Shown here: in pieces, positions 1 to 7,436 of the stretch
How positions within the stretch are numbered: the first letter of the stretch is position 1
Layout: each line of letters begins with the position of its first letter
Origin: Algoriphagus mannitolivorans DSM 15301
GTDB lineage: Bacteria; Bacteroidota; Bacteroidia; Cytophagales; Cyclobacteriaceae
DNA: 64,000 bases
Direction of reading: 5' to 3'
NCBI RefSeq assembly: GCF_000429425.1
Contig: NZ_AUBV01000010.1
Coordinates: forward strand, 1-64,000
The notes under the pieces: model-generated
The model's input: only the letters and a program-made list of their open reading frames with translations
Databases searched by the model: none
What the model was told of the DNA's origin: nothing
Program-made: the position numbers and the translations under genes

Positions 1-2
1 GA

Positions 3-269
3 GAAAACTGGGAAGAACTCACAGCTTTCCTGGACTTCCCACTGGAGATCAGAAAGATCATCTATACCACCAACATCATCGAAAACCTAAATGGAAAAAT
101 CAGAAAATACACCAAAAACAAGCTTTCCTACCCCACCGATGAAGCCGTCCTCAAATCGGTCTTCTTAGCAGTCATGGAGGCCACAAAAAAATGGACCATG
201 CCCATCCGAGACTGGGGAATGATCCTAAACCAATTTATGATTATGTTTGAAAACCGTCTAAAACTCTAA
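3..269 (+). CDS. IS256-family (mutator-type) transposase, C-terminal fragment
   Basis: An open frame runs from the window edge to a TAA at 267 and encodes 88 residues. The block [20 protein letters not shown] is the typical C-terminal signature of IS256/mutator DDE transposases. It is followed by the family's usual pattern of a '[17 protein letters not shown]' helix and a tryptophan-rich end ([17 protein letters not shown]). The upstream catalytic region is cut off by the window start and there is no frame disruption in the visible part, so the gene may be intact upstream. The protein would catalyse cut-and-paste or copy-paste movement of its own element. Confidence 0.88.
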   Translation, partial: ENWEELTAFLDFPLEIRKIIYTTNIIENLNGKIRKYTKNKLSYPTDEAVLKSVFLAVMEATKKWTMPIRDWGMILNQFMIMFENRLKL

Positions 270-285
270 CTAACCCTAAAATCTA

Positions 286-310
286 TTTACACACTTTTCG
301 GGATAGTGTC
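286..310 (+). repeat. Putative right terminal inverted repeat of the IS256-family element
   Basis: The 25 bases lie just downstream of the transposase stop and end in gatagtgtc. An inverted repeat at this spacing is expected for IS256 elements. The matching left repeat is outside the window, so the call rests on position and general appearance only. Confidence 0.5.
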
Positions 311-389
311 TATCTTTAAGAAGTTAGGAGTAGGCAGGAAGAGAACGGTTCCAAAAGTCCGCCGTCTCCAGGCTGAATCCAGTTAAAGA

Positions 390-860
390 ATGAACAATCG
401 GATTCTTCTCGTTTCACTTTTAGGACTATTCATTATTTTGAATTTAGTTCCAACATACTTATGGATGTGGGGGATTTCATTAATTGACTTGGGAAGACCT
501 GAATTCTCAACAATCAAATTTGAAACAAGAGAAATTCTAGATTCAATCATTCGAAACACAATTTTAATTGGGCTTTGGTTACCGATATTAATAGTCATAT
601 TAAGGCGTAAATGGAAACCAAAAGCTTTGATTTTGCCGACAGTAATAAGTTTGATTCTATTTGTGGTGATGATAAAATCTCAAGATGTTTATCCTGACGA
701 GTATTCAGAATATACAGAAAACGGATATCAACATCGAATTGAAAAATGGAATGAAAAGGATGGGACCAAAATTAGACATTGGAAAAGTCGAGATTCATTA
801 ATTAACTACATGACACATAGACACATTGAATGGGTACTCTTAAAAGAGGAAAATAAATAA
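390..860 (+). CDS. Hypothetical small integral membrane protein
   Basis: I do not recognise this 156-residue protein. It starts at ATG 390, 80 bases after the IS end. Three hydrophobic segments are visible, at roughly residues 4-25 (LLVSLLGLFIILNLVPTYLW), 53-70 and 78-95, with a basic patch (RRKWKPK) between the second and third. The last 60 residues are hydrophilic and rich in charged residues, so the C-terminal part is probably a soluble tail. Nothing shows an enzymatic motif. Its codon use is more AT-rich than the following genes, which together with the adjacent IS suggests accessory origin; this is an inference. Confidence 0.65.
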   Translation: MNNRILLVSLLGLFIILNLVPTYLWMWGISLIDLGRPEFSTIKFETREILDSIIRNTILIGLWLPILIVILRRKWKPKALILPTVISLILFVVMIKSQDVYPDEYSEYTENGYQHRIEKWNEKDGTKIRHWKSRDSLINYMTHRHIEWVLLKEENK

Positions 861-1007
861 GCACAATTTCGGCTCTAGTAAGTGCGGGCTGAATTGCAAA
901 CTTGGAGCTTTGTGTTTCTAGTCAAGTTCAGTGCTGGGTAGACAGATTGGAGCTCTGAAATCCCGCCCATCGCAAATCTGCAAACCATTAATAATTCAAT
1001 TATCCCC

Positions 1008-1535
1008 ATGAAAACCCCCATCCTTCCCCTCCTTATTTTTCTCACGGTTTTGAGCAGTTGCCAGCCTGAGTCTGGAAGCCAGGAATCTCCAAACCCAAAC
1101 AAGGAGGCTTCTCAAACTCAGGGACTAGCTGCAGCGGAAATGCAGGAACCTGTCTTTTTTCCCTCCGAACTTCCCTATCCTTTTTCCAGTGCGGTGCAGG
1201 TAGGGGATATCCTTTATCTCTCCGGAGAAATTGGGGATGCAGGAAATGGAACTGGGGTAGTTCCGGGTGGGATTGAAGCCGAAACCCACCAGATGTTCAA
1301 GCGAATTCAGGCCACCCTTGCCCAACATGGACTAGGCTTGGAGGATGTGTTTAAATGCACCGTGATGCTGGCCGATATGTCGGAGTGGCCAACCTTTAAT
1401 CAGGTTTATGCCACCTACTTCGAAAAAGGAAAATACCCCACCCGTTCGGCAATGGGAGTAAATGGCTTAGCCCTTGGGGCAAGAGTAGAGATGGAAGTTT
1501 GGGCGTATAATCCTCAGAAAAAGATTTCTGAATAG
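1008..1535 (+). CDS. RidA/YjgF/UK114-family lipoprotein
   Basis: This 175-residue protein begins with a lipoprotein signal peptide (hydrophobic stretch and LSSC lipobox at residues 14-17). A Ser/Gly/Glu-rich linker follows, then a complete RidA domain from about residue 50. RidA proteins hydrolyse reactive enamine/imine intermediates from PLP enzymes. The active-site arginine (in KYPTRSAMGV) and the conserved glutamate near the end (ARVEMEVWAY) are both visible, so the catalytic set looks intact. Export as a lipoprotein is notable because classical RidA acts in the cytoplasm; its substrate in the periplasm or at the membrane is unknown. It sits as a single gene with a terminator-like hairpin downstream. 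Confidence 0.9.
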   Translation: MKTPILPLLIFLTVLSSCQPESGSQESPNPNKEASQTQGLAAAEMQEPVFFPSELPYPFSSAVQVGDILYLSGEIGDAGNGTGVVPGGIEAETHQMFKRIQATLAQHGLGLEDVFKCTVMLADMSEWPTFNQVYATYFEKGKYPTRSAMGVNGLALGARVEMEVWAYNPQKKISE

Positions 1536-1603
1536 GATTAGATGTGATTTTATAGCGAATACTTTTTCATTGCTTCTCAATCGTTTCCGTTGATTTTTGC
1601 GAT

Positions 1604-1626
1604 AGGGGAGATTCCCCTCCTTTTTT
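1604..1626 (+). terminator. Probable rho-independent terminator after the RidA-family gene
   Basis: A short stem (aggg g / c ccct) with a 5-base loop is followed by cc and six T residues. The stem is only five base pairs, so strength is uncertain. Confidence 0.45.
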
Positions 1627-1643
1627 ATGGCTATTTTAAGTAG

Positions 1644-2534
1644 ATGATAGAAAAGGACTTATCCAGAAGAGACTTTATCCAAAAAAGCTTGGCTGCCGGC
1701 TTGGGTTTGGCAGCATTTCCGAGTATTGCTGCACTTGCTTCCCAAGCTGAACCTAAAATGAAATTTGGCTTGGTCACCTACGAATGGGCAAAGGATTGGG
1801 ATCTGCCTACTTTGATTTCTAATTGTGAAAAGACCAAGGTTTTGGGAGTGGAGCTGCGAACCCAGCATGCGCATGGAGTGGAAATTTCCCTTTCAAAAGC
1901 CCATCGGGAGGAAGTCAAAAAGCGCTTTGCGGATAGTCCAGTTACTTGTCTGGGTTATGGCAGCAACTACGAATACCATAGCCCTGATCCCGAAAAGTTG
2001 CGGCAAAACATCGAAGGCACCAAAGCCTATATCGAACTCTGTCATGATATCGGAGCCACGGGAATCAAAGTCAAACCCAACTTCCTGCCCCCGGACGTAC
2101 CCAAGGAAAAAACCATCGCCCAGATCGCCGCTTCTTTCAATGAAGTCGGAAAATATGCCCAGGATTTTGGGCAGTTGATCCGGGTGGAAGTCCATGGGCA
2201 ATATACCCAAGAGCTCCCGGTGATGAAGGCGATTTTTGAGCAGGTGACTGAACCCAATGTGAAAATCTGCTGGAATTGCAATACTGAGGACCTTTTGCCT
2301 CCGGGTTTGGAAGCCAATTTCAACTCGGTGAAAAAGTGGTTTGGAGATACCGTCCACGTGCGGGAATTCAATGTGGGAGATTATCCCTATCCAGAACTTT
2401 TCCGGCTTTTCCGGCAAATGGACTACGAAGGTTGGATTTTGTTGGAAGCCCGAACTCAACCCGCAGATCGAATTCAAGCTTTGCGCGAGCAAAAGGAACT
2501 CTTCCAGCAAATGGCCCTGAAACCTTCCACCTAG
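1644..2534 (+). CDS. Tat-exported sugar phosphate isomerase/epimerase-like TIM-barrel protein
   Basis: The 296-residue product starts with a Tat signal (SRRDFIQKS followed by a hydrophobic Ala/Gly/Leu helix to about residue 33). The rest reads as a xylose-isomerase-like TIM barrel (AP endonuclease 2 family). Recognisable pieces are the early VELRTQHAHGVE segment, a central IKVKPNFLPPD strand, and metal-site-like acidic and histidine residues (VEVHGQYTQE, CWNCNTED, HVRE and a final LLEARTQ). Family members isomerise or epimerise sugars or related polyols using a divalent metal. Export by Tat implies cofactor-loaded folding before transport. The next genes encode an exported Gfo/Idh/MocA oxidoreductase and a PmoA-like protein, so a shared role in periplasmic sugar or keto-sugar turnover is inferred. 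The exact substrate cannot be read from the sequence. Confidence 0.85.
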   Translation: MIEKDLSRRDFIQKSLAAGLGLAAFPSIAALASQAEPKMKFGLVTYEWAKDWDLPTLISNCEKTKVLGVELRTQHAHGVEISLSKAHREEVKKRFADSPVTCLGYGSNYEYHSPDPEKLRQNIEGTKAYIELCHDIGATGIKVKPNFLPPDVPKEKTIAQIAASFNEVGKYAQDFGQLIRVEVHGQYTQELPVMKAIFEQVTEPNVKICWNCNTEDLLPPGLEANFNSVKKWFGDTVHVREFNVGDYPYPELFRLFRQMDYEGWILLEARTQPADRIQALREQKELFQQMALKPST

Positions 2535-2565
2535 TGACATCCATTAACCGCTTGGTGAAAAGTAA

Positions 2566-2754
2566 GCAGTGATCAGTCTCAGTGATCAGTTTCAATCATC
2601 AGTCTCAGTCCCAGTGATCAGTCTCAGTTTGCAGTAAAGTAGATTATCCGAAATTCAGACAACCCACAACCGACACCAGTACTGAGCTTGCTGAAGTAAC
2701 TCACAACCCATATTCATCGGACATCCGACATCGGACATCCGACATCCAAATTCA
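2566..2754. repeat. Intergenic degenerate micro-repeats (gatcagtctcagt and catcggacatcc types)
   Basis: Between 2566 and 2636 the core gatcagtctcagt recurs in partial and full copies with small substitutions. At about 2717-2754 a second family, catcggacatcc/gacatccgac, is repeated several times. There is no ORF, hairpin array or spacer structure. The two blocks fill most of the 239-base gap between the isomerase and oxidoreductase genes. Confidence 0.8.
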
Positions 2755-2773
2755 AACAATAACCCATACAACC

Positions 2774-4135
2774 ATGAACAACGATCAATCCCGCAGAGAC
2801 TTTCTCAAAAAGTCAGCGCTAACTACCGCCGGACTAAGTCTAGGCGCCATGGCCTTTTCCCCCAAAAGCTACTCCCGTATTCTCGGTGCCAATGACCGGG
2901 TGAATGTCGGCATCGTGGGTTTCTCAGACCGATGCCGGGGAGCCCTGATTCCTGCCATGCAAATCCATGCCAAGGAAATGAACTTTCAGTTTACCGCTGT
3001 TTCGGATATCTGGAGCCGTAGGAGAGCCGAGTGCTTGGCCTTTGTCAAAGAAAAGGCAGGTTTGGACATTGCGGCATGCCGAAACAACGATGAATTGTAT
3101 GATCGAAAGGACGTGGATGCCGTGATCGTTTCTACTGCCGATTTCCAGCATGCTTTGCACTGCAAAGAAGCGGTGGAGGCGGGGAGAGATGCCTATGTGG
3201 AAAAGCCCTTTGCTGAAACCATGGCTGATGCTAGAGCGGCCAAAGAAGCGGTACTTCGAACCGGAAAAATCGTTCAGGTAGGTTCCCAGCGTCGCAGTGG
3301 GATCAATTACCATCAGGCTCATGACTTTATCAAGGCTGGAAAATTTGGGGATATTGTAGCGGTCGAGATGACTTGGAATGTGAACCAGCCCGGCCGCTGG
3401 AGAAGGCCGGATTTGGTCAGTCAGATCCGAAAAGAAGATACGGACTGGGATCGGTACCAGATGAATCGTCCCAAGACCGATTGGGATCCACGGAAATATT
3501 TGGAGTTCCGCCTATTCTGGCCCTATTCTTCCGGGATTCCGGGTCAGTGGATGGCTCACCAAATCGATACGGTACATTGGTTTACTGATCTTCCTCACCC
3601 AAGAAGTGTAGCCGCAAATGGGGGAATTTACCTATGGAAAGATGGTCGCCAGAATTTTGATACCATGACTGCCGTCTTTGATTACGGGCCTTTGAATGAT
3701 CCGAGCAAGGGCTTTCAGGTGATTTACTCCTCGCGTTTTACCAATTCTGCTGGGGGCACCAAAGAAATCTATTATTCCAATGCAGGGGAATTGAATTTAG
3801 ACACCAACAGGATTTCTCCCAATGGTGGTCTTTCTGCCAACCAAGCAAGGTCCATGGGAATGAAAGAAAATATGCTTCCAGAAATGGCCTTGGGAGAAGC
3901 AGTCAAAGTGGAAACCGGAGCCAATACCGGAGCGGATGACATGACTTCTGCCCACATGCGCAACTGGATGGAATGTGTGCGTTCCCGAAAAAAGCCCAAT
4001 GCAGACGTGATGGCCGGATACAATCATTCCATTGCCAATATCATGACTACGGCAGCTCTTCGAACCGGTCAGTTTGTGACCTTTGACGAGGAAAAGCAGG
4101 AAGTTTTAGCCGGTGGAAAACCTTTTCAGTATTAA
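2774..4135 (+). CDS. Tat-exported Gfo/Idh/MocA-family oxidoreductase
   Basis: This 453-residue protein has a strong Tat signal (SRRDFLKKSALTTAGLSLGA). An NAD(P)-binding Rossmann domain begins near residue 42 (VNVGIVGFSDRCRG). The family hallmark EKPFAE is present at about residue 150, with QVGSQRRS shortly after, followed by the C-terminal alpha/beta substrate domain. A conserved histidine-containing helix region (GQWMAHQIDTVHWF) fits the usual catalytic area. Proteins of this group oxidise or reduce sugars with NAD(P), and Tat-exported members of Bacteroidota usually carry the cofactor with them. The gene ends three bases before the next start, so it is co-transcribed with the PmoA-like protein. 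Specific substrate is unknown. Confidence 0.92.
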   Translation: MNNDQSRRDFLKKSALTTAGLSLGAMAFSPKSYSRILGANDRVNVGIVGFSDRCRGALIPAMQIHAKEMNFQFTAVSDIWSRRRAECLAFVKEKAGLDIAACRNNDELYDRKDVDAVIVSTADFQHALHCKEAVEAGRDAYVEKPFAETMADARAAKEAVLRTGKIVQVGSQRRSGINYHQAHDFIKAGKFGDIVAVEMTWNVNQPGRWRRPDLVSQIRKEDTDWDRYQMNRPKTDWDPRKYLEFRLFWPYSSGIPGQWMAHQIDTVHWFTDLPHPRSVAANGGIYLWKDGRQNFDTMTAVFDYGPLNDPSKGFQVIYSSRFTNSAGGTKEIYYSNAGELNLDTNRISPNGGLSANQARSMGMKENMLPEMALGEAVKVETGANTGADDMTSAHMRNWMECVRSRKKPNADVMAGYNHSIANIMTTAALRTGQFVTFDEEKQEVLAGGKPFQY

Positions 4136-4138
4136 GGC

Positions 4139-5200
4139 ATGAATCACCGTAAAGAAATCCAAACGGGGATGGCAGTGCTGCTGCTGTCCCTTTTTACAAG
4201 TATGAATACAAGCCTGCATGCCCAATCTGACCCGGTCAAACTGCTTCGAAAGGATGCTGAAAACAAGGTAGATGTCCTGGTGGGAGGGAAGCTTTTCACT
4301 AGTTATTATTATCCGATCACGATTGCCAAGCCGGTTTTGTATCCCATCATTTCTGCAGGTGGACATGAAATCACCCGTGGATATCCCTTGGCTCCAAGAG
4401 CAGGGGAGCGGGGGGACCACCCTCATCATATCGGGCATTGGATGAATTACGGGGATGTGAATGGCCTGGATTTTTGGAACAATTCGGACGCAATTCCGGC
4501 TGAGCAAAAACACAAGTATGGAACCATTATCCACACGGGAATCTTAGCGACCCAAGAAACTGATCAAGGTGCAGAATTGACCGTGGGAATGGATTGGGTT
4601 GCTCCGAGTGGGAATGTATTGCTTAAGGAAAAAACCACCTTTCTATTTTCTTCAGAAGGGGAAAAGCGCAGCATCACCCGGATCACTACCTTGACTGCTC
4701 AGGAGCTGGCGGTTTCGATGAAAGATAACAAGGAAGGAGTTTTTGCGATTCGGGTAGCCAGAGAACTGGAGCACCCTTCGGATAAGCCGGAGATTTTCAC
4801 CGATGCGAATGGCATTCCCACCACAGTGGCCAGCCTGAACAATGCTGGGGTAACAGGAAAATACCGAAGCAGCGAAGGTAAAGAAGGGGATGCCGTCTGG
4901 GGAACCCGTGGAACCTGGGTCACTTTGAACGGTCAAATTGAAAATGAAAATATCACCGTGGCAATTCTAGACCATCAGGCAAATCCCGGGTATCCTACCT
5001 ACTGGCACGCAAGAGGGTATGGGCTGTTTTCTGCCAATCCCTTGGGACAAAAAGAATTGAGTGGAGGGAAAGATGTTTTAGATTTTAAACTTCAGCCGGG
5101 AGAGTCGGTGACGTTTCGATATCAGGTTATCGTCCAGTCCAACCCTAAAGGAGAGGAATACTGGGAAGGTTTGGCCAGTGAATTTTCGAAAATGAAATAA
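4139..5200 (+). CDS. PmoA-like (DUF6807) exported protein
   Basis: The 353-residue product has a signal peptide ending near the HAQ motif at residue 29. It then shows the histidine-rich signature of the PmoA/DUF6807 family: GGHEITRGYPLAP, GDHPHHIGHWMNYGD and LDFWNN between residues 78 and 120. A late ILDHQANPGYPTYWHARGYG block is also typical. The name 'methane oxygenase PmoA' attached to this family is historical; members here are sugar-catabolic companions in Bacteroidota and their reaction is not firmly established. The start lies three bases after the oxidoreductase stop, so the two genes form an operon. A strong terminator follows. A lyase or hydrolase role on oxidised sugars is an inference from context. 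Confidence 0.85.
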   Translation: MNHRKEIQTGMAVLLLSLFTSMNTSLHAQSDPVKLLRKDAENKVDVLVGGKLFTSYYYPITIAKPVLYPIISAGGHEITRGYPLAPRAGERGDHPHHIGHWMNYGDVNGLDFWNNSDAIPAEQKHKYGTIIHTGILATQETDQGAELTVGMDWVAPSGNVLLKEKTTFLFSSEGEKRSITRITTLTAQELAVSMKDNKEGVFAIRVARELEHPSDKPEIFTDANGIPTTVASLNNAGVTGKYRSSEGKEGDAVWGTRGTWVTLNGQIENENITVAILDHQANPGYPTYWHARGYGLFSANPLGQKELSGGKDVLDFKLQPGESVTFRYQVIVQSNPKGEEYWEGLASEFSKMK

Positions 5201-5204
5201 GAGG

Positions 5205-5230
5205 AAACGTGGCAAAGGCCACGTTTTTTT
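5205..5230 (+). terminator. Rho-independent terminator of the sugar-catabolism operon
   Basis: A perfect nine-base-pair stem (aaacgtggc / gccacgttt) with an aaag loop runs into a T tract. It lies four bases after the DUF6807 stop codon. Confidence 0.85.
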
Positions 5231-5286
5231 GTTTTAAGTCCAGAGCATTGGTTTTTATCCAGATTTGAAAATCTGTAACTTAAAGT

Positions 5287-5793
5287 ATGGAAGCGAACAT
5301 CGATTGGACATCCTTTAAGCGAAAAATTCATATTGCTAAACCCAAGGAAGAGATATTCCGGGCTTGGGCAAGTCAAAATGGACTGGAAACTTGGTTTTTG
5401 GAAAAGGCTGAATTTGAAAAGGCCGATGGATCCAAAAGAGAAAATGATCAACTCTGCGAAGCGGGGGATTTTTTTTCATGGAAATGGCATAATTGGCCGC
5501 ATCACGAGGATGGGAAGATCTTAGAATCCAATGGAAAAGATCGGTTGGTTTTCACCTTTGGTCCGGGAGGAGAGGTTTTGGTGGAACTGAAAGATTCTTC
5601 TTATGGAATTGAAGTGGCTTTGACTCAATATCAGATTGCCACTGATGAAAAAAGTAAAATGAATTACTATGTAGGCTGCCATGGAGGCTGGACTTTTTGG
5701 ATGGCTAATCTTAAAGCTTGGCTAGAGCATGGGATAACGCTGCATATCACGGGACTTCCCCATGAGGAAACTGCCAATATGGTTAACTCTTAA
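5287..5793 (+). CDS. AHSA1-like SRPBCC (START-fold) domain protein
   Basis: This 168-residue cytoplasmic protein has no signal peptide. The opening IHIAKPKEEIFRAWASQNGLETWF is the standard start of the AHSA1/CalC branch of SRPBCC proteins, where a strand is followed by the helix carrying the 'W..p..l..Wf' pattern. It continues with the usual seven-stranded sheet and ends in a long helix (WTFWMANLKAWLEHG). These proteins bind hydrophobic ligands or modulate partners; no catalytic residue can be assigned. It is a single gene convergent with the ankyrin-repeat gene. Confidence 0.85.
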   Translation: MEANIDWTSFKRKIHIAKPKEEIFRAWASQNGLETWFLEKAEFEKADGSKRENDQLCEAGDFFSWKWHNWPHHEDGKILESNGKDRLVFTFGPGGEVLVELKDSSYGIEVALTQYQIATDEKSKMNYYVGCHGGWTFWMANLKAWLEHGITLHITGLPHEETANMVNS

Positions 5794-5838
5794 TCATTGC
5801 AACAAGGCAGTTAAAAGCTTTATAAAGCCTTCTGAACC

Positions 5839-6579
5839 TTAGGTTTTGAGATAGGCATTGGGAATATTGGGGAGTTTATATTCCATTCCATACTTATGTT
5901 TCATCAGAAGTTCAACCGTCTCAGCGACTGTATTTTCATCTCGGTGCATTTGGGGCAAAAGCCCCATCATCGCATAGCTGATCGGGCTTATGTCCGGGAG
6001 GAAAGTCTCCCAAGGTCTGTCTTTTCCCCAAATCAAGCCTTTCAGCTGAATATCTAGACTAGCTTGGTTTTTCAGGCAAAAATCCAGCATCTCCCGGGAC
6101 TGATTGCCATTTTGATTGACAGTATGGAAAATCGGCGTTTGCCCTCCAAAACCTAAGGAATCCAGACCTGCTGGAGTATCAATCGACAAACCTTGTTGAA
6201 TTAAAACTTTTGCGCAGGCCACATGATTGAATTCCGCGCAAAGATGCATCAAGGACACTTCCAAAAAGGGTGTATAGGCTGAGGAAAAGGTGTATTCCCG
6301 GACTGCTCCTTCAGGTTGAAGGGCAAGTTGTTCCGAGAGTAGGATAGAATTATCGGTCAACACTGCCTCTAAGAATTTGTCGCCAATTTGATCCCCGCAT
6401 TCCACAAAAGCCAAAGCGCATTCTTTAAACTTTGGGCTTCGTGTATATTCTCCGATCAAAAGCTCTATCCAAGGCTTGCCTTCATAGCCTTCTTCAATGT
6501 TTTCTAGCTCGGAAAGTATTTTCCGGATCCCTTCGGCATCATGGAGTTCAATGGCACTATGAAGTTTCTGCAAATCCAT
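5839..6579 (-). CDS. Ankyrin-repeat protein
   Basis: A 246-residue cytoplasmic protein with no signal peptide. Ankyrin-type helices are visible around residues 106-135 (LMHLCAEFNHVACAKVLIQQG followed by LSIDTPAG), 146-175 (GQTPIFHTVNQNG... MLDFCLKNQASLDIQ), and more weakly at both ends. The repeats would give a protein-binding scaffold; there is no enzymatic domain. The gene lies three bases downstream of the HAD phosphatase gene and is probably co-transcribed with it, though a functional link is not evident. Confidence 0.8.
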   Translation of the reverse strand: MDLQKLHSAIELHDAEGIRKILSELENIEEGYEGKPWIELLIGEYTRSPKFKECALAFVECGDQIGDKFLEAVLTDNSILLSEQLALQPEGAVREYTFSSAYTPFLEVSLMHLCAEFNHVACAKVLIQQGLSIDTPAGLDSLGFGGQTPIFHTVNQNGNQSREMLDFCLKNQASLDIQLKGLIWGKDRPWETFLPDISPISYAMMGLLPQMHRDENTVAETVELLMKHKYGMEYKLPNIPNAYLKT

Positions 6580-6582
6580 GGC

Positions 6583-7275
6583 TCATAATTTTCGAATCAG
6601 GTCTGCGGCTTGGGCTATATTTCCGACTTCGAAAAACCGCTCATGTTCCACCACATGATCTACTTGCTCATGGATCCAGGTGGTATGAAAAGGGATATGA
6701 ATTCCATGTCCCCCTAGCTCCAGAACTGGAAGAATATCTGACTTGAGGCTATTGCCCAGCATCAGGAATTCAGAAGGGTGAACATCCAGGTGTTTGACCA
6801 ATTTTTCGTAATCCTCTACTCGTTTTTCACTCATGATTTCGATATGGTGGAAGTGCTTTTCCAGCCCGGATTTTCTCAACTTTCGTTCCTGATCGACCAA
6901 GTCTCCTTTGGTGGCAAGAACCATTCGATAATCTCCATTTAAGGCTTTCAGAACATCCTCCACACCCGGCAGGAGTTCGACCGGTTTTTCCAACATTTCC
7001 TGACCGATTCGAATTACTTTGTCGATGAGTGTGATGGACACTTTGTGGTCTGAAATCCGAAGGGCAGTTTCGATCATGGAAAGCATAAAGCCTTTGATCC
7101 CGTAGCCATAGAGCTTTAGGTTGTCAATTTCTGTGCGATACAGCTCCTTCATGATGGCATGTTGGGGCATAAAGTCTTCCAACAAACTGGCAAATTTCTC
7201 CTCCGCCTCACGAAAGAAAGGCTCATTCACCCAAAGGGTGTCATCTGCATCGAAGGCGATTACTTTAATAGGCAT
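6583..7275 (-). CDS. HAD-superfamily hydrolase (phosphoglycolate phosphatase-like)
   Basis: The 230-residue protein has all HAD motifs. Motif I is FDADDTLW at residues 8-15, motif II a Thr in VLATKGD, motif III the Lys in VEDYEKLVKHL, and motif IV the LMLGNSLKSD acidic loop. It would be a cytoplasmic phosphatase of a small phosphorylated metabolite. I place the start at ATG 7275 (MPIKVIAFD). A longer frame reaching 7311 would add 12 residues encoded by the intergenic gtccac-type repeat, which is unlikely to be coding. The gene is followed after three bases by the ankyrin gene. Confidence 0.88.
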   Translation of the reverse strand: MPIKVIAFDADDTLWVNEPFFREAEEKFASLLEDFMPQHAIMKELYRTEIDNLKLYGYGIKGFMLSMIETALRISDHKVSITLIDKVIRIGQEMLEKPVELLPGVEDVLKALNGDYRMVLATKGDLVDQERKLRKSGLEKHFHHIEIMSEKRVEDYEKLVKHLDVHPSEFLMLGNSLKSDILPVLELGGHGIHIPFHTTWIHEQVDHVVEHERFFEVGNIAQAADLIRKL

Positions 7276-7436
7276 TGTTTTTTTGTCAACGGTCGACAGT
7301 CCACGGACCACCGTTTTGTAAAATTACACGCAATCTTTAATCTTCAAGGACTAAAATCAGTTGACCGTGGACTGTTGACAAAATCTTGAAAACTGAGATT
7401 GATTACTGAAAACTATCACTGCTGACTGCCTTCTGC
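7276..7436. repeat. Intergenic micro-repeats (gtccacggacc / gttgaccgtggac and ctgactgcc types)
   Basis: The gap contains inverted and direct variants of a gtccac/gtggac/gttgac word at 7286-7312 and 7357-7380. A second low-complexity block (tactgaaaac, ctgactgcc, ctgcctactg) runs from about 7389 to 7446 and reaches the stop codon of the esterase gene. A related block occurs at 16138-16188. Copies are degenerate and not evenly spaced, so this is not CRISPR. Confidence 0.75.

Larger units (their letters stand above)
1..310 (+). mobile_element. 3' end of an IS256-family insertion sequence
   Basis: The window opens inside an IS element. It contains the transposase C-terminus (3..269) and, 16 bases after its stop, a terminal sequence ending in gggatagtgtc at 310 that looks like the right inverted repeat. 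The left end, the catalytic core and any target-site duplication lie outside the window, so element boundaries and activity cannot be judged. Confidence 0.8.

Noticed and set aside
1893-2540. A 215-codon minus-strand frame under the TIM-barrel gene
   Set aside because: The plus-strand frame has a Tat signal and TIM-barrel motifs; the reverse frame has no recognisable pattern.
6432-6746. A 104-codon plus-strand frame over the ankyrin and HAD genes
   Set aside because: Both overlapping minus-strand genes show clear domain motifs; this frame does not.
7276-7311. Upstream extension of the HAD phosphatase (12 extra residues)
   Set aside because: The extra codons come from the gtccac micro-repeat; family members start at the strand before the FDADDT motif.
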